From Acinetobacter bouvetii (GTDB lineage: Bacteria > Pseudomonadota > Gammaproteobacteria > Pseudomonadales > Moraxellaceae): 64,000 nt of DNA. Numbering within the stretch: the first letter of the stretch is position 1; each line of letters opens with the position of its first letter. This document shows, one piece after another, positions 57,272 through 64,000 of this stretch. The notes under the pieces were generated by a model. The model was not told where the DNA came from and did no database searches. It saw only the letters and a list, made by a program, of their open reading frames with translations. Position numbers and translations under genes: made by a program. The DNA is taken from positions 61,250-125,249 of the forward strand of contig NZ_CADDTS010000042.1 of NCBI RefSeq assembly GCF_902753875.1. Reading direction: 5' to 3'.

Positions 57272-57721
57272 ATGTCGCAAACACTTCAAGCAACTTATGC
57301 AGCAAAACGCAAAGCACGTCGTTTTGCTGTACAAGGAATTTATGAATGGCAGATGAGCCACAATCCGGTACATGAGATTGAAGCACGTACACGTGTGGAA
57401 AATGCCATGCACAAAGTGGATCTAAGCTATTATCATGAATTGTTGACTCAAGTGGTTGCCAATCATGAAGCATTGGATGCGCTCTTAATCCCTGTGCTGG
57501 ATCGCGAAATTGACGCGCTTGACGGCGTTGAACTCGCAACCCTTCGTCTGGGCGCCTATGAATTGAAAGAACATCTTGAAATTCCATATCGCGTGGTTCT
57601 GGATGAAGCGATCGAGCTGGCTAAACATTTTGGCGGTGCAGATAGCCATAAATACATCAATGGTGTATTAGATCGTTTAGCAACCAACTTACGTGCAGCA
57701 GAAAAGCAACAAGCCAACTAA
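57272..57721 (+). CDS. nusB: Transcription antitermination factor NusB
   Basis: A 149-residue NusB that binds boxA RNA with NusE (S10) during rRNA transcription. The family start [19 protein letters not shown] (about 10-28) and end [20 protein letters not shown] with [12 protein letters not shown] (about 110-140) are both present. It begins 4 bases after ribH and 18 bases before thiL, the common ribH-nusB-thiL arrangement. Confidence 0.96.
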   Translation: MSQTLQATYAAKRKARRFAVQGIYEWQMSHNPVHEIEARTRVENAMHKVDLSYYHELLTQVVANHEALDALLIPVLDREIDALDGVELATLRLGAYELKEHLEIPYRVVLDEAIELAKHFGGADSHKYINGVLDRLATNLRAAEKQQAN

Positions 57722-57739
57722 GTAAAGTAGATTTGTTGT

Positions 57740-58657
57740 ATGGCTGAGTTTTCGATCATCGATACCTATTTTAACCGTAAGACTTCGACGTCTGTCGATT
57801 TAGGTGTCGGTGATGACTCGGCCTTGCTCACCCCTCCTCCCCAGCAACAACTGGTGATTTGTACCGATACGCTGGTTGCAGGTCGTCATTTTCCTCTTGA
57901 TACCCATCCTCATGCCATTGGCTGGAAATCCGTTGCGGTCAATTTATCTGACATTGCAGCCATGGGTGCCAAACCACAAAGTATTCTTTTAGCATTGAGC
58001 TTACCCCAAATTGATCATGACTGGCTCGCAGGCTTTAGTCAGGGTCTATATGATTGTTGCGATCAATTTGGGGTCTGTTTAATTGGTGGTGATACCACGC
58101 AAAGCCCTCATCTCACCATCAGTGTGACGGCGCTGGGCTGGGTTGACACAGGCCAAGCTGTGACACGTTCAGGCGCGCAAGTCGGCGATTATGTCTGTGT
58201 CAGCGGTCAAGTCGGCGATGCCGCTTTTGGTCTGGCCCATTTGGACCATCCCCTGCAAAAACGTTTAGACTATCCAACACCTCGTTGTCAGCTCGGGCAA
58301 CAGCTGAAAGGTTTAGCTTCAGCCATGATTGATGTCTCTGACGGCTTGGCTCAGGACTTAGGACATATTTTGCATGCATCTAAAGTGGGTGCAGAAATCG
58401 ATTTAGATCAACTCCCTATCGACGACCATGTAAAACAATTACAACAAGAATCCCAATGGCAGTATGCACTCGCGGGTGGTGATGACTATGAGTTATGCTT
58501 TACAATAAGCCCGCAGAATTATCAAAATCTTCTGCAACTAGAATTAGATGTAAACATTCATAAAATTGGTCAAATTACTGAGCCACTCGGGCTACGTTAC
58601 AAAAACTACGGCGTTGACCACATATTAAAATTTCAGGGATATCAGCATTTTGCATAA
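57740..58657 (+). CDS. thiL: Thiamine-monophosphate kinase
   Basis: A 305-residue kinase that phosphorylates thiamine monophosphate to the active diphosphate. The PurM-like motifs are VDLGVGDDSALLTPPP (19-34), VAVNLSDIAAMGAKPQ (about 65-80), LIGGDTTQS (115-123) and the C-terminal AMIDVSDGLAQDLGHILHAS and ALAGGDDYELCF. The gene overlaps pgpA by eight bases, indicating translational coupling. It stands in the conserved position after nusB. Confidence 0.96.
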   Translation: MAEFSIIDTYFNRKTSTSVDLGVGDDSALLTPPPQQQLVICTDTLVAGRHFPLDTHPHAIGWKSVAVNLSDIAAMGAKPQSILLALSLPQIDHDWLAGFSQGLYDCCDQFGVCLIGGDTTQSPHLTISVTALGWVDTGQAVTRSGAQVGDYVCVSGQVGDAAFGLAHLDHPLQKRLDYPTPRCQLGQQLKGLASAMIDVSDGLAQDLGHILHASKVGAEIDLDQLPIDDHVKQLQQESQWQYALAGGDDYELCFTISPQNYQNLLQLELDVNIHKIGQITEPLGLRYKNYGVDHILKFQGYQHFA

Positions 58658-59156
58658 ACCAGCCATTAATTTTAAACAAATGTCATGGGCCAACAGAATA
58701 ATCGCATTCTGTGGCGTCGGCTTTGGTTCTGGTCTTGCTCCCAAAGCACCGGGAACATTTGGCTCTGCGTTTGCTTTATTGTTTATTCCTGGTTGGCTTG
58801 CAATTGGATTTATCAACTCCATTATTGTCATGATCATCATGTCAATTGTCGGCATTTTTATTTGTGGTCAAACCGCGAAAGTCATGGGCGTGCATGATGA
58901 TGGCCGTATTGTTTGGGATGAATTTGCCGGGCAATCGATTACCTTTCTGCCACTGATTTATTTTGCACAAATGAGCTGGCTTTGGGTCTTGATTGGATTT
59001 GCCCTGTTCCGTTTATTCGATGTCTGGAAACCATGGCCTATTCGCGTCATCGATCGTCAAGTCGGTGGTGGTTTCGGTATCATGTTTGACGATATTATTG
59101 CAGGCCTTTGGGCTGCAATCTGTATTCTCGTGTACCTCAACATTTCAATGGCTTAA
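58650..59156 (+). CDS. pgpA: Phosphatidylglycerophosphatase A
   Basis: A 168-residue membrane phosphatase that removes phosphate from phosphatidylglycerol phosphate. The signature GSGLAPKAPGTFGSAFALLF (about 25-44) and DEFAGQSITFLPL (about 89-101) are seen, with the usual hydrophobic helices between and the conserved FRLFDVWKPWPIR (about 119-131). The start is TTG 58650 (AGGGAT upstream), inside the thiL end. ATG 58680 would shorten it by ten residues and has no ribosome-binding site. Confidence 0.94.
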   Translation: MHKPAINFKQMSWANRIIAFCGVGFGSGLAPKAPGTFGSAFALLFIPGWLAIGFINSIIVMIIMSIVGIFICGQTAKVMGVHDDGRIVWDEFAGQSITFLPLIYFAQMSWLWVLIGFALFRLFDVWKPWPIRVIDRQVGGGFGIMFDDIIAGLWAAICILVYLNISMA

Positions 59157-59177
59157 GCCAAGTTTTTAAGGTGTATT

Positions 59178-60542
59178 ATGTCAACTTCTGTGATTATTCT
59201 TGCTGCAGGTAAAGGAACCCGAATGCGTTCTAGCTTACCTAAAGTATTGCAGCCGCTCGCAGGACGCCCACTACTCGGCCATGTCATTGAAACAGCCAAA
59301 AAACTCAATGCAGCAAATATTATTACCATTTATGGACACGGTGGTGATCTGGTTCAGCAAGCCTTTGCTCAGGAAAATGTGCAATGGGTTGAACAGGCTG
59401 AGCAGTTAGGTACAGGTCATGCGGTCAAAGTGACTTTACCCGTGTTACCTACTGATGGTGTATCCCTGATTCTTTCCGGGGATGTACCCTGCATTAGTCA
59501 AGCAACTCTGGATAAGCTGTTAACTGTTTCACGTGAAACAGGAATTGGCCTGGTGACCTTAACTTTGGCAGATGCAACGGGCTATGGCCGAATTGTCCGT
59601 GCAAACAATAAAATTCAGGCCATTGTTGAGCATAAAGATGCCAGCGACGAACAACGTCAAATCAAGGAAATCAACACCGGCATCTATTGCGTCAGCAATG
59701 CCAAATTACATGAATGGTTGCCTAAACTCAGCAACAACAATGCGCAAGGTGAATATTACCTGACAGATATTGTTGCTATGGCGATCGCAGATGGCTTGGA
59801 AGTTGCATCTGTTGAACCAGAACGTGCCTTTGAAGTTGAAGGCGTGAATGACCGCATTCAACTGGCTGCTTTAGAGCGTGAATTTCAAGCTTATCAAGCC
59901 AAACTGCTGATGCAGCAAGGCGTGCACATTATTGATCCAAGCCGTTTTGACCTGCGTGGTAATCTTACAGTTGGCCAAGACGTGTGCATCGACATCAACG
60001 TGATCATCGAAGGTGATTGCGAACTGGGTAACAATGTTGAAATTGGCGCAGGTTGCGTAATTAAAAACACCAAAATTGCAGCCGGTACCAAAGTTCAACC
60101 TTACAGCATCTTCGATCAGGCTGTTGTTGGTGAAGATACCCAAATTGGCCCATTTGCCCGTTTACGTCCGGGTGCGAAACTGGCTGCCGAGGTGCATATC
60201 GGTAACTTCGTGGAAGTGAAAAACTCCAGCATTGGTCTAGGCTCTAAAGCCAATCACTTTACTTATTTAGGTGATGCTGAAGTGGGTGCAGGTTCAAATA
60301 TTGGTGCCGGCACTATTACCTGTAACTATGATGGCGCGAATAAATTTAAAACCATTATTGGCAATTCCGCTTTTATTGGTTCGAACAGCTCGCTGGTTGC
60401 TCCGGTCAATATTGGCAACGGTGCGACTGTCGGTGCCGGTTCTGTGATTACCCGTGATGTTGCAGAAAATAGTTTAGCCTTTGAACGCTCAAAACAAGTA
60501 GCGAAAGAAAACTATCAACGCCCCCAAAAATTGAAAAAATAA
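59178..60542 (+). CDS. glmU: Bifunctional GlmU (N-acetylglucosamine-1-phosphate uridyltransferase / acetyltransferase)
   Basis: A 454-residue bifunctional enzyme making UDP-GlcNAc. The N-terminal nucleotidyltransferase is shown by [20 protein letters not shown] (8-27), LSGDVPC and YGRIVR. The C-terminal left-handed beta-helix hexapeptide repeats include [40 protein letters not shown] and [13 protein letters not shown], with acetyl-CoA contacts at the end. It is 21 bases after pgpA and 13 before glmS, so two steps of one pathway are co-expressed. Confidence 0.97.
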   Translation: MSTSVIILAAGKGTRMRSSLPKVLQPLAGRPLLGHVIETAKKLNAANIITIYGHGGDLVQQAFAQENVQWVEQAEQLGTGHAVKVTLPVLPTDGVSLILSGDVPCISQATLDKLLTVSRETGIGLVTLTLADATGYGRIVRANNKIQAIVEHKDASDEQRQIKEINTGIYCVSNAKLHEWLPKLSNNNAQGEYYLTDIVAMAIADGLEVASVEPERAFEVEGVNDRIQLAALEREFQAYQAKLLMQQGVHIIDPSRFDLRGNLTVGQDVCIDINVIIEGDCELGNNVEIGAGCVIKNTKIAAGTKVQPYSIFDQAVVGEDTQIGPFARLRPGAKLAAEVHIGNFVEVKNSSIGLGSKANHFTYLGDAEVGAGSNIGAGTITCNYDGANKFKTIIGNSAFIGSNSSLVAPVNIGNGATVGAGSVITRDVAENSLAFERSKQVAKENYQRPQKLKK

Positions 60543-60555
60543 GAGGATTATAACG

Positions 60556-62394
60556 ATGTGCGGAATTGTCGGTGGCGTTGCTGAACGTAATATTAGCAAT
60601 ATTTTAATTGAAGGCTTAAAACGTCTGGAATATCGTGGCTATGATTCGGCCGGTGTTGCATTAATTAACGGTGGCCAAGTCTTGCGCGAACGTCGCGTAG
60701 GTAAGGTCATCAATTTAGAACAGGCTGTAAGTGAAGCAGATATTCAAGGCTCACTAGGTATAGCGCATACTCGCTGGGCAACCCATGGTAAACCGACTGA
60801 AAACAATGCCCATCCGCATATTTCAGGAACCGTGGCTGTAGTGCATAACGGGATTATCGAAAACTATCAAGAACTGAAAGATGACCTTGAAGCATTGGGG
60901 TATGTGTTTACTTCACAGACCGATACTGAAGTGGTTGCTCATTTGGTCAATGATGCCTTGAAATCCACTTCTAGCCTTTTAACTGCCGTACAACAGGTGG
61001 TTCCACAGCTCAAAGGGGCTTATGCGCTGGGTATTGTCCATACAGATCATCCGGATGAATTGATTACCGTACGTGAAGGCTCACCTTTAGTCATTGGTGT
61101 AGGCATTGGCGAAAACTTTATCAGCTCGGATCAACTGGCACTATTACCCATTACCAACCGTTTTATCTATCTGGAAGAAGGTGATATTGCCCGCTTAACC
61201 CGCAATAGCATTGAAGTTTTTGCTAATGGACAGCTGGTCGAGCGCCCGGTAAAAGAATTAGATGCAACGGTGAGCAATGCCTCTAAAGGTGAATACAAAC
61301 ACTACATGCTCAAAGAAATTTATGAGCAGCCTGAAGCAATTCAGCAGACCATTTCCCAGGCATTGAATGGAAATAATTTACGCGAAGATTTCCTGAAAAA
61401 TGCTGTTGCAGATTTTGAAACGATTCAACAAGTGCAAATTATTGCCTGTGGAACCAGCTACCATGCCGGCATGATTGCCAAATACTGGTTTGAACAACTG
61501 ATTGACCTGCCCTGCCAGGTAGAAATTGCCAGTGAATTTCGCTATCGTACCCCAGTGATTGTCAATAATACGCTGTATATCTGTATTTCCCAATCAGGTG
61601 AAACAGCTGATACTCTGGCGGCTCTGCGAGATACACAAAAACGTGCACTGACGAAGAATTTAAACATTACCACCATGACAGTATGTAATGTGGCTACATC
61701 TTCCATGGTCCGTGAGACCAATCATAGCCTGCTGACACTTGCTGGTCCTGAAATTGGGGTAGCTTCAACCAAAGCTTTTACCACTCAGCTTGCAGCCTTA
61801 ATGTTACTTGTACTTAAAATTGGACAAGTCAAACAAACTATCTCGGATGAACAGCTGTCAGCGATCATCACGGATTTATGGCACACTCCAAAAGTGATTT
61901 TAGATACCTTACAGCAAGATAAAGATATTCTGCGTCTATCTGAGCTGTTTGTCGAAAAGCAGCACTGCCTGTTCTTGGGTCGTGGCACTGAATTCCCGAT
62001 CGCCCTGGAAGGCGCCTTGAAGCTGAAAGAAATTTCCTACATTCATGCTGAAGGTTACGCAGCGGGTGAACTGAAACATGGTCCCTTGGCACTGGTAGAC
62101 AATGACATGCCTGTAGTGATTCTTGCACCCAAAGATGACATGCTCGACAAGCTCAAATCCAACATGGAAGAAGTTCAGGCCCGTGGTGGTGAACTGTTTG
62201 TCTTTGCCGATGAAAACAGCGGCATTAAAGGCAAAGACCGTCAACATGTGGTTCATGTACCAACTATCAGCCCAACACTGGCTCCAATTGTGTACAGTAT
62301 TCCTGTACAGCTGCTTTCATATCATGTTGCGGTCCTGCGCGGTACAGATGTGGATCAGCCTCGTAATCTGGCGAAGTCGGTTACTGTTGAGTAA
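60556..62394 (+). CDS. glmS: Glutamine--fructose-6-phosphate aminotransferase (isomerizing)
   Basis: A 612-residue GlmS that supplies glucosamine 6-phosphate. The glutaminase domain begins with the catalytic Cys2 in CGIVGGVAERN and has HTRWATHGKP (about 74-83). Two SIS domains bind the sugar phosphate: CGTSYHAGMIAKYW (about 302-315), ISQSGETADTLAALR (about 349-363) and EGALKLKEISYIHAEGYAAG (about 486-505). The C-terminus LAKSVTVE is the family ending. No glmS ribozyme-like element is needed or seen, since the gap to glmU is 13 bases. A terminator follows. Confidence 0.97.
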   Translation: MCGIVGGVAERNISNILIEGLKRLEYRGYDSAGVALINGGQVLRERRVGKVINLEQAVSEADIQGSLGIAHTRWATHGKPTENNAHPHISGTVAVVHNGIIENYQELKDDLEALGYVFTSQTDTEVVAHLVNDALKSTSSLLTAVQQVVPQLKGAYALGIVHTDHPDELITVREGSPLVIGVGIGENFISSDQLALLPITNRFIYLEEGDIARLTRNSIEVFANGQLVERPVKELDATVSNASKGEYKHYMLKEIYEQPEAIQQTISQALNGNNLREDFLKNAVADFETIQQVQIIACGTSYHAGMIAKYWFEQLIDLPCQVEIASEFRYRTPVIVNNTLYICISQSGETADTLAALRDTQKRALTKNLNITTMTVCNVATSSMVRETNHSLLTLAGPEIGVASTKAFTTQLAALMLLVLKIGQVKQTISDEQLSAIITDLWHTPKVILDTLQQDKDILRLSELFVEKQHCLFLGRGTEFPIALEGALKLKEISYIHAEGYAAGELKHGPLALVDNDMPVVILAPKDDMLDKLKSNMEEVQARGGELFVFADENSGIKGKDRQHVVHVPTISPTLAPIVYSIPVQLLSYHVAVLRGTDVDQPRNLAKSVTVE

Positions 62395-62409
62395 AGATTG
62401 AAATGTATG

Positions 62410-62438
62410 AAAGGCTGGTTAAAACCGGCCTTTTCTTT
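62410..62438 (+). terminator. Terminator after glmS
   Basis: AAAGGCTGGTT and AACCGGCCTTT form an 11-bp stem with a 2-base centre and a T-rich tail. It lies before the phosphomannomutase ribosome-binding site, so that gene may be partly insulated. Confidence 0.75.
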
Positions 62439-62460
62439 AGAGAAAGAAGGGGATAAGAAA

Positions 62461-63831
62461 ATGACATCACTGACGTGTTTCAAAGCCTACGATATACGCG
62501 GCAAACTTGGCACAGAACTCAATGAAGAGATTGCATATAAAGTGGGTCGTGCTTATGGTCAAATCTATCAACCGAAAACCATTGTGGTTGGTTGTGATAT
62601 TCGCCTCAGCAGTGAAGGACTCAAACAAGCAACCATTCGCGGTTTGAATGATGCCGGTGTCAATGTACTAGACTTAGGCATGACCGGCACGGAAGAAGTC
62701 TATTTCGGCGCCTTCCATTTAGATGTACAAGGTGGTATTGAGATCACTGCCAGCCATAATCCCATGGATTATAACGGCATGAAACTGGTTCGTGAAAATG
62801 CCCGCCCAATCAGTGCAGATACAGGTCTAAAAGAGATTCAGGCCTTGGCAGAAAGTAATCAATTTACAGAGGTTGCCACTAAAGGTACCACTCAAAAATA
62901 TAACATCCTGCCTGAATTTATCGAGCACTTGATGACTTATATTGATCCTGCGAAGATTAGCCCAATGAAGCTCGTGGTCAATGCGGGTAATGGTGCTGCA
63001 GGACACGTTATCGATGCCATTGAAGAAAAGTTTAAAGCACTGAATGTTCCACTTGAGTTCATTAAAATCCATCATGAAGCAGACGGTAACTTTCCAAATG
63101 GTATTCCCAATCCACTCTTGGTTGAAAACCGTGACAGTACACGTCAGGCTGTAATCCAGCATGGCGCTGATATGGGGATCGCTTGGGATGGTGACTTTGA
63201 CCGCTGCTTCCTGTTTGATGAAAAAGGCCAGTTTATTGAAGGCTACTATATTGTCGGTCTGCTTGCTCAAGCCTTTTTACTGAAACAATCTGGTGAAAAG
63301 ATTGTGCATGACCCACGCTTGGTCTGGAATACTTTAGATATTGTAGAACAATACCAAGGTACCACCGTTCAATCTAAATCAGGGCATGCATTTATTAAAG
63401 ATGTCATGCGTGAACATAATGCGGTTTATGGCGGAGAAATGAGTGCACATCATTACTTCCGTGATTTTTCCTATTGTGATAGCGGTATGATTCCTTGGTT
63501 ATTGGCTGTTTCTGTCTTATCGGAAACAGGGAAATCTTTATCTTCTTTGGTTGAAGATATGATTGAAAAATTCCCATGTTCAGGTGAAATCAACTTCAAA
63601 GTGAAAGATAGCCAATCCACTATCCAAAAGATCTTTGATCACTATGCAGCACAAAATCCTGAGATTGATAAAACTGACGGTGTCAGTCTTGATTTTGGCG
63701 CTTGGCGTTTAAACGTACGTTCATCAAATACTGAGCCTTTACTGCGTTTGAATATTGAAAGTCAGTCAGGTAAAAATCCTCAGCCTATTCAATACTATGT
63801 TGATGAATTAACACAATTGATTGAAGCCTAA
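62461..63831 (+). CDS. manB: Phosphomannomutase/phosphoglucomutase (ManB/AlgC type)
   Basis: A 456-residue alpha-D-phosphohexomutase that interconverts 6- and 1-phosphates of mannose or glucose for surface polysaccharides. The start ATG 62461 has AAGGGGAT upstream and gives the usual [12 protein letters not shown]-terminus (6-16); a start at 62398 reads through the glmS terminator and is rejected. The phosphoserine loop is [15 protein letters not shown] (about 97-111), the metal loop is DGDFDRCF (about 242-249), and the sugar loop is [10 protein letters not shown]. Phosphate-binding [12 protein letters not shown] is at the end. The gene may be called manB, cpsG, algC or pgm in different annotations. 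Confidence 0.94.
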   Translation: MTSLTCFKAYDIRGKLGTELNEEIAYKVGRAYGQIYQPKTIVVGCDIRLSSEGLKQATIRGLNDAGVNVLDLGMTGTEEVYFGAFHLDVQGGIEITASHNPMDYNGMKLVRENARPISADTGLKEIQALAESNQFTEVATKGTTQKYNILPEFIEHLMTYIDPAKISPMKLVVNAGNGAAGHVIDAIEEKFKALNVPLEFIKIHHEADGNFPNGIPNPLLVENRDSTRQAVIQHGADMGIAWDGDFDRCFLFDEKGQFIEGYYIVGLLAQAFLLKQSGEKIVHDPRLVWNTLDIVEQYQGTTVQSKSGHAFIKDVMREHNAVYGGEMSAHHYFRDFSYCDSGMIPWLLAVSVLSETGKSLSSLVEDMIEKFPCSGEINFKVKDSQSTIQKIFDHYAAQNPEIDKTDGVSLDFGAWRLNVRSSNTEPLLRLNIESQSGKNPQPIQYYVDELTQLIEA

Positions 63832-63841
63832 ACCTCAATTA

Positions 63842-63868
63842 AAAAAAAGGAGCATAAGCTCCTTTTTT
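63842..63868 (+). terminator. Terminator after manB
   Basis: AAAAAGGAGC and GCTCCTTTTT pair around a 4-base ATAA loop, 10 bases after the stop. The A- and T-runs make it work on both strands, so it may also stop reading from the IS30 element beyond. Confidence 0.85.
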
Positions 63869-63874
63869 AATGTC

Positions 63875-64000
63875 TTAGATTAGCATTTGAAGTGCAACAC
63901 CATGTTCTTGGAATAATACCTGACTCGGGCTTCTAAATCCGAGTCTTTTTCTTGGGCGATGATTCAAACGTTGAGTGATTTCTGAAATATAAGCATCCGA
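63875..64000 (-). CDS. IS30-family transposase, C-terminal end (cut by the window)
   Basis: The minus strand reads SDAYISEITQRLNHRPRKRL followed by GFRSPSQVLFQEHGVALQML and a stop. RLNxRPRKRLGFxxP is the conserved end of IS30 transposases, after the catalytic Glu. Forty-one codons are inside the window, and these are intact. The element lies just beyond the manB terminator, a harmless site. The IS30 remnant near 33545 shows that the family has been in this genome before. Confidence 0.85.
   Translation of the reverse strand, partial: SDAYISEITQRLNHRPRKRLGFRSPSQVLFQEHGVALQMLI

Noticed and set aside
62398..62460. Upstream start for the phosphomannomutase
   Set aside because: The added 21 codons read through the glmS terminator hairpin, and the ATG at 62461 has a strong ribosome-binding site.

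Overview
The window is chromosomal DNA of a gammaproteobacterium, most likely an Acinetobacter. This rests on the low G+C, the ribB-ribH-nusB-thiL-pgpA-glmU-glmS-phosphomannomutase run, a two-domain polyphosphate:AMP phosphotransferase of the type first described in Acinetobacter, and IS5/IS30-type insertion sequences. Species cannot be assigned from the sequence alone.

Left edge (1-870): the start of a probable SirB2-like gene and a BolA-family gene on the minus strand, then two tandem tRNA-Gly(GCC) genes with a promoter and a terminator. The 3' half of the second tRNA plus its terminator (769-869) is repeated almost exactly at 34472-34572. These copies look like attL and attR of a ~33.7 kb integrated island.

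Island (about 770-34572): next to attL is a compact phage- or satellite-like module: five direct copies of an 8-9 bp motif, a small Xre repressor, an operator, an excisionase-like protein, a tyrosine integrase, a DUF1376 protein with a 23-serine tract encoded by a hexanucleotide repeat, and a DnaC-like helicase loader. A broken IS5-family element follows. Then come genes linked to phosphate and polyphosphate (ppk1, an MgtC/DUF4010 membrane protein, a Na/Pi cotransporter), a five-gene efflux operon (TetR, outer membrane factor, HlyD, RbbA-like double ABC, ABC-2 permease), and a PPK2-type polyphosphate:AMP phosphotransferase. Next is a recombinase set (an unknown 223-aa protein, then 775-aa and 1071-aa proteins carrying tyrosine-recombinase motifs) behind a perfect palindrome, and a lone MbcA/ParS-type antitoxin. 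The right end holds a tightly packed four-gene operon: a glycine-rich-domain-like protein with a cysteine-rich tail, a TauD-like Fe(II)/2-oxoglutarate oxygenase, a radical SAM/SPASM enzyme and a UvrA-like tandem ATPase. This is the best candidate for an undescribed system: a RiPP-like peptide-modification locus with a possible UvrA-type self-protection factor. Degraded IS30 sequence fills the space up to attR.

Surface-protein locus (34875-54875, minus strand): six genes encoding very large exported proteins built of DUF11-like, SdrD-B-like and Calx-beta-like domains. Four share the same N-terminal module, and the last ends in a probable outer-membrane beta-barrel. Together they look like a secreted or cell-surface structure with one membrane anchor.

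Right edge (55664-64000): the conserved riboflavin, thiamine, phospholipid and cell-wall precursor operon on the plus strand, ending at a terminator. The C-terminal end of an IS30-family transposase is cut by the window end.
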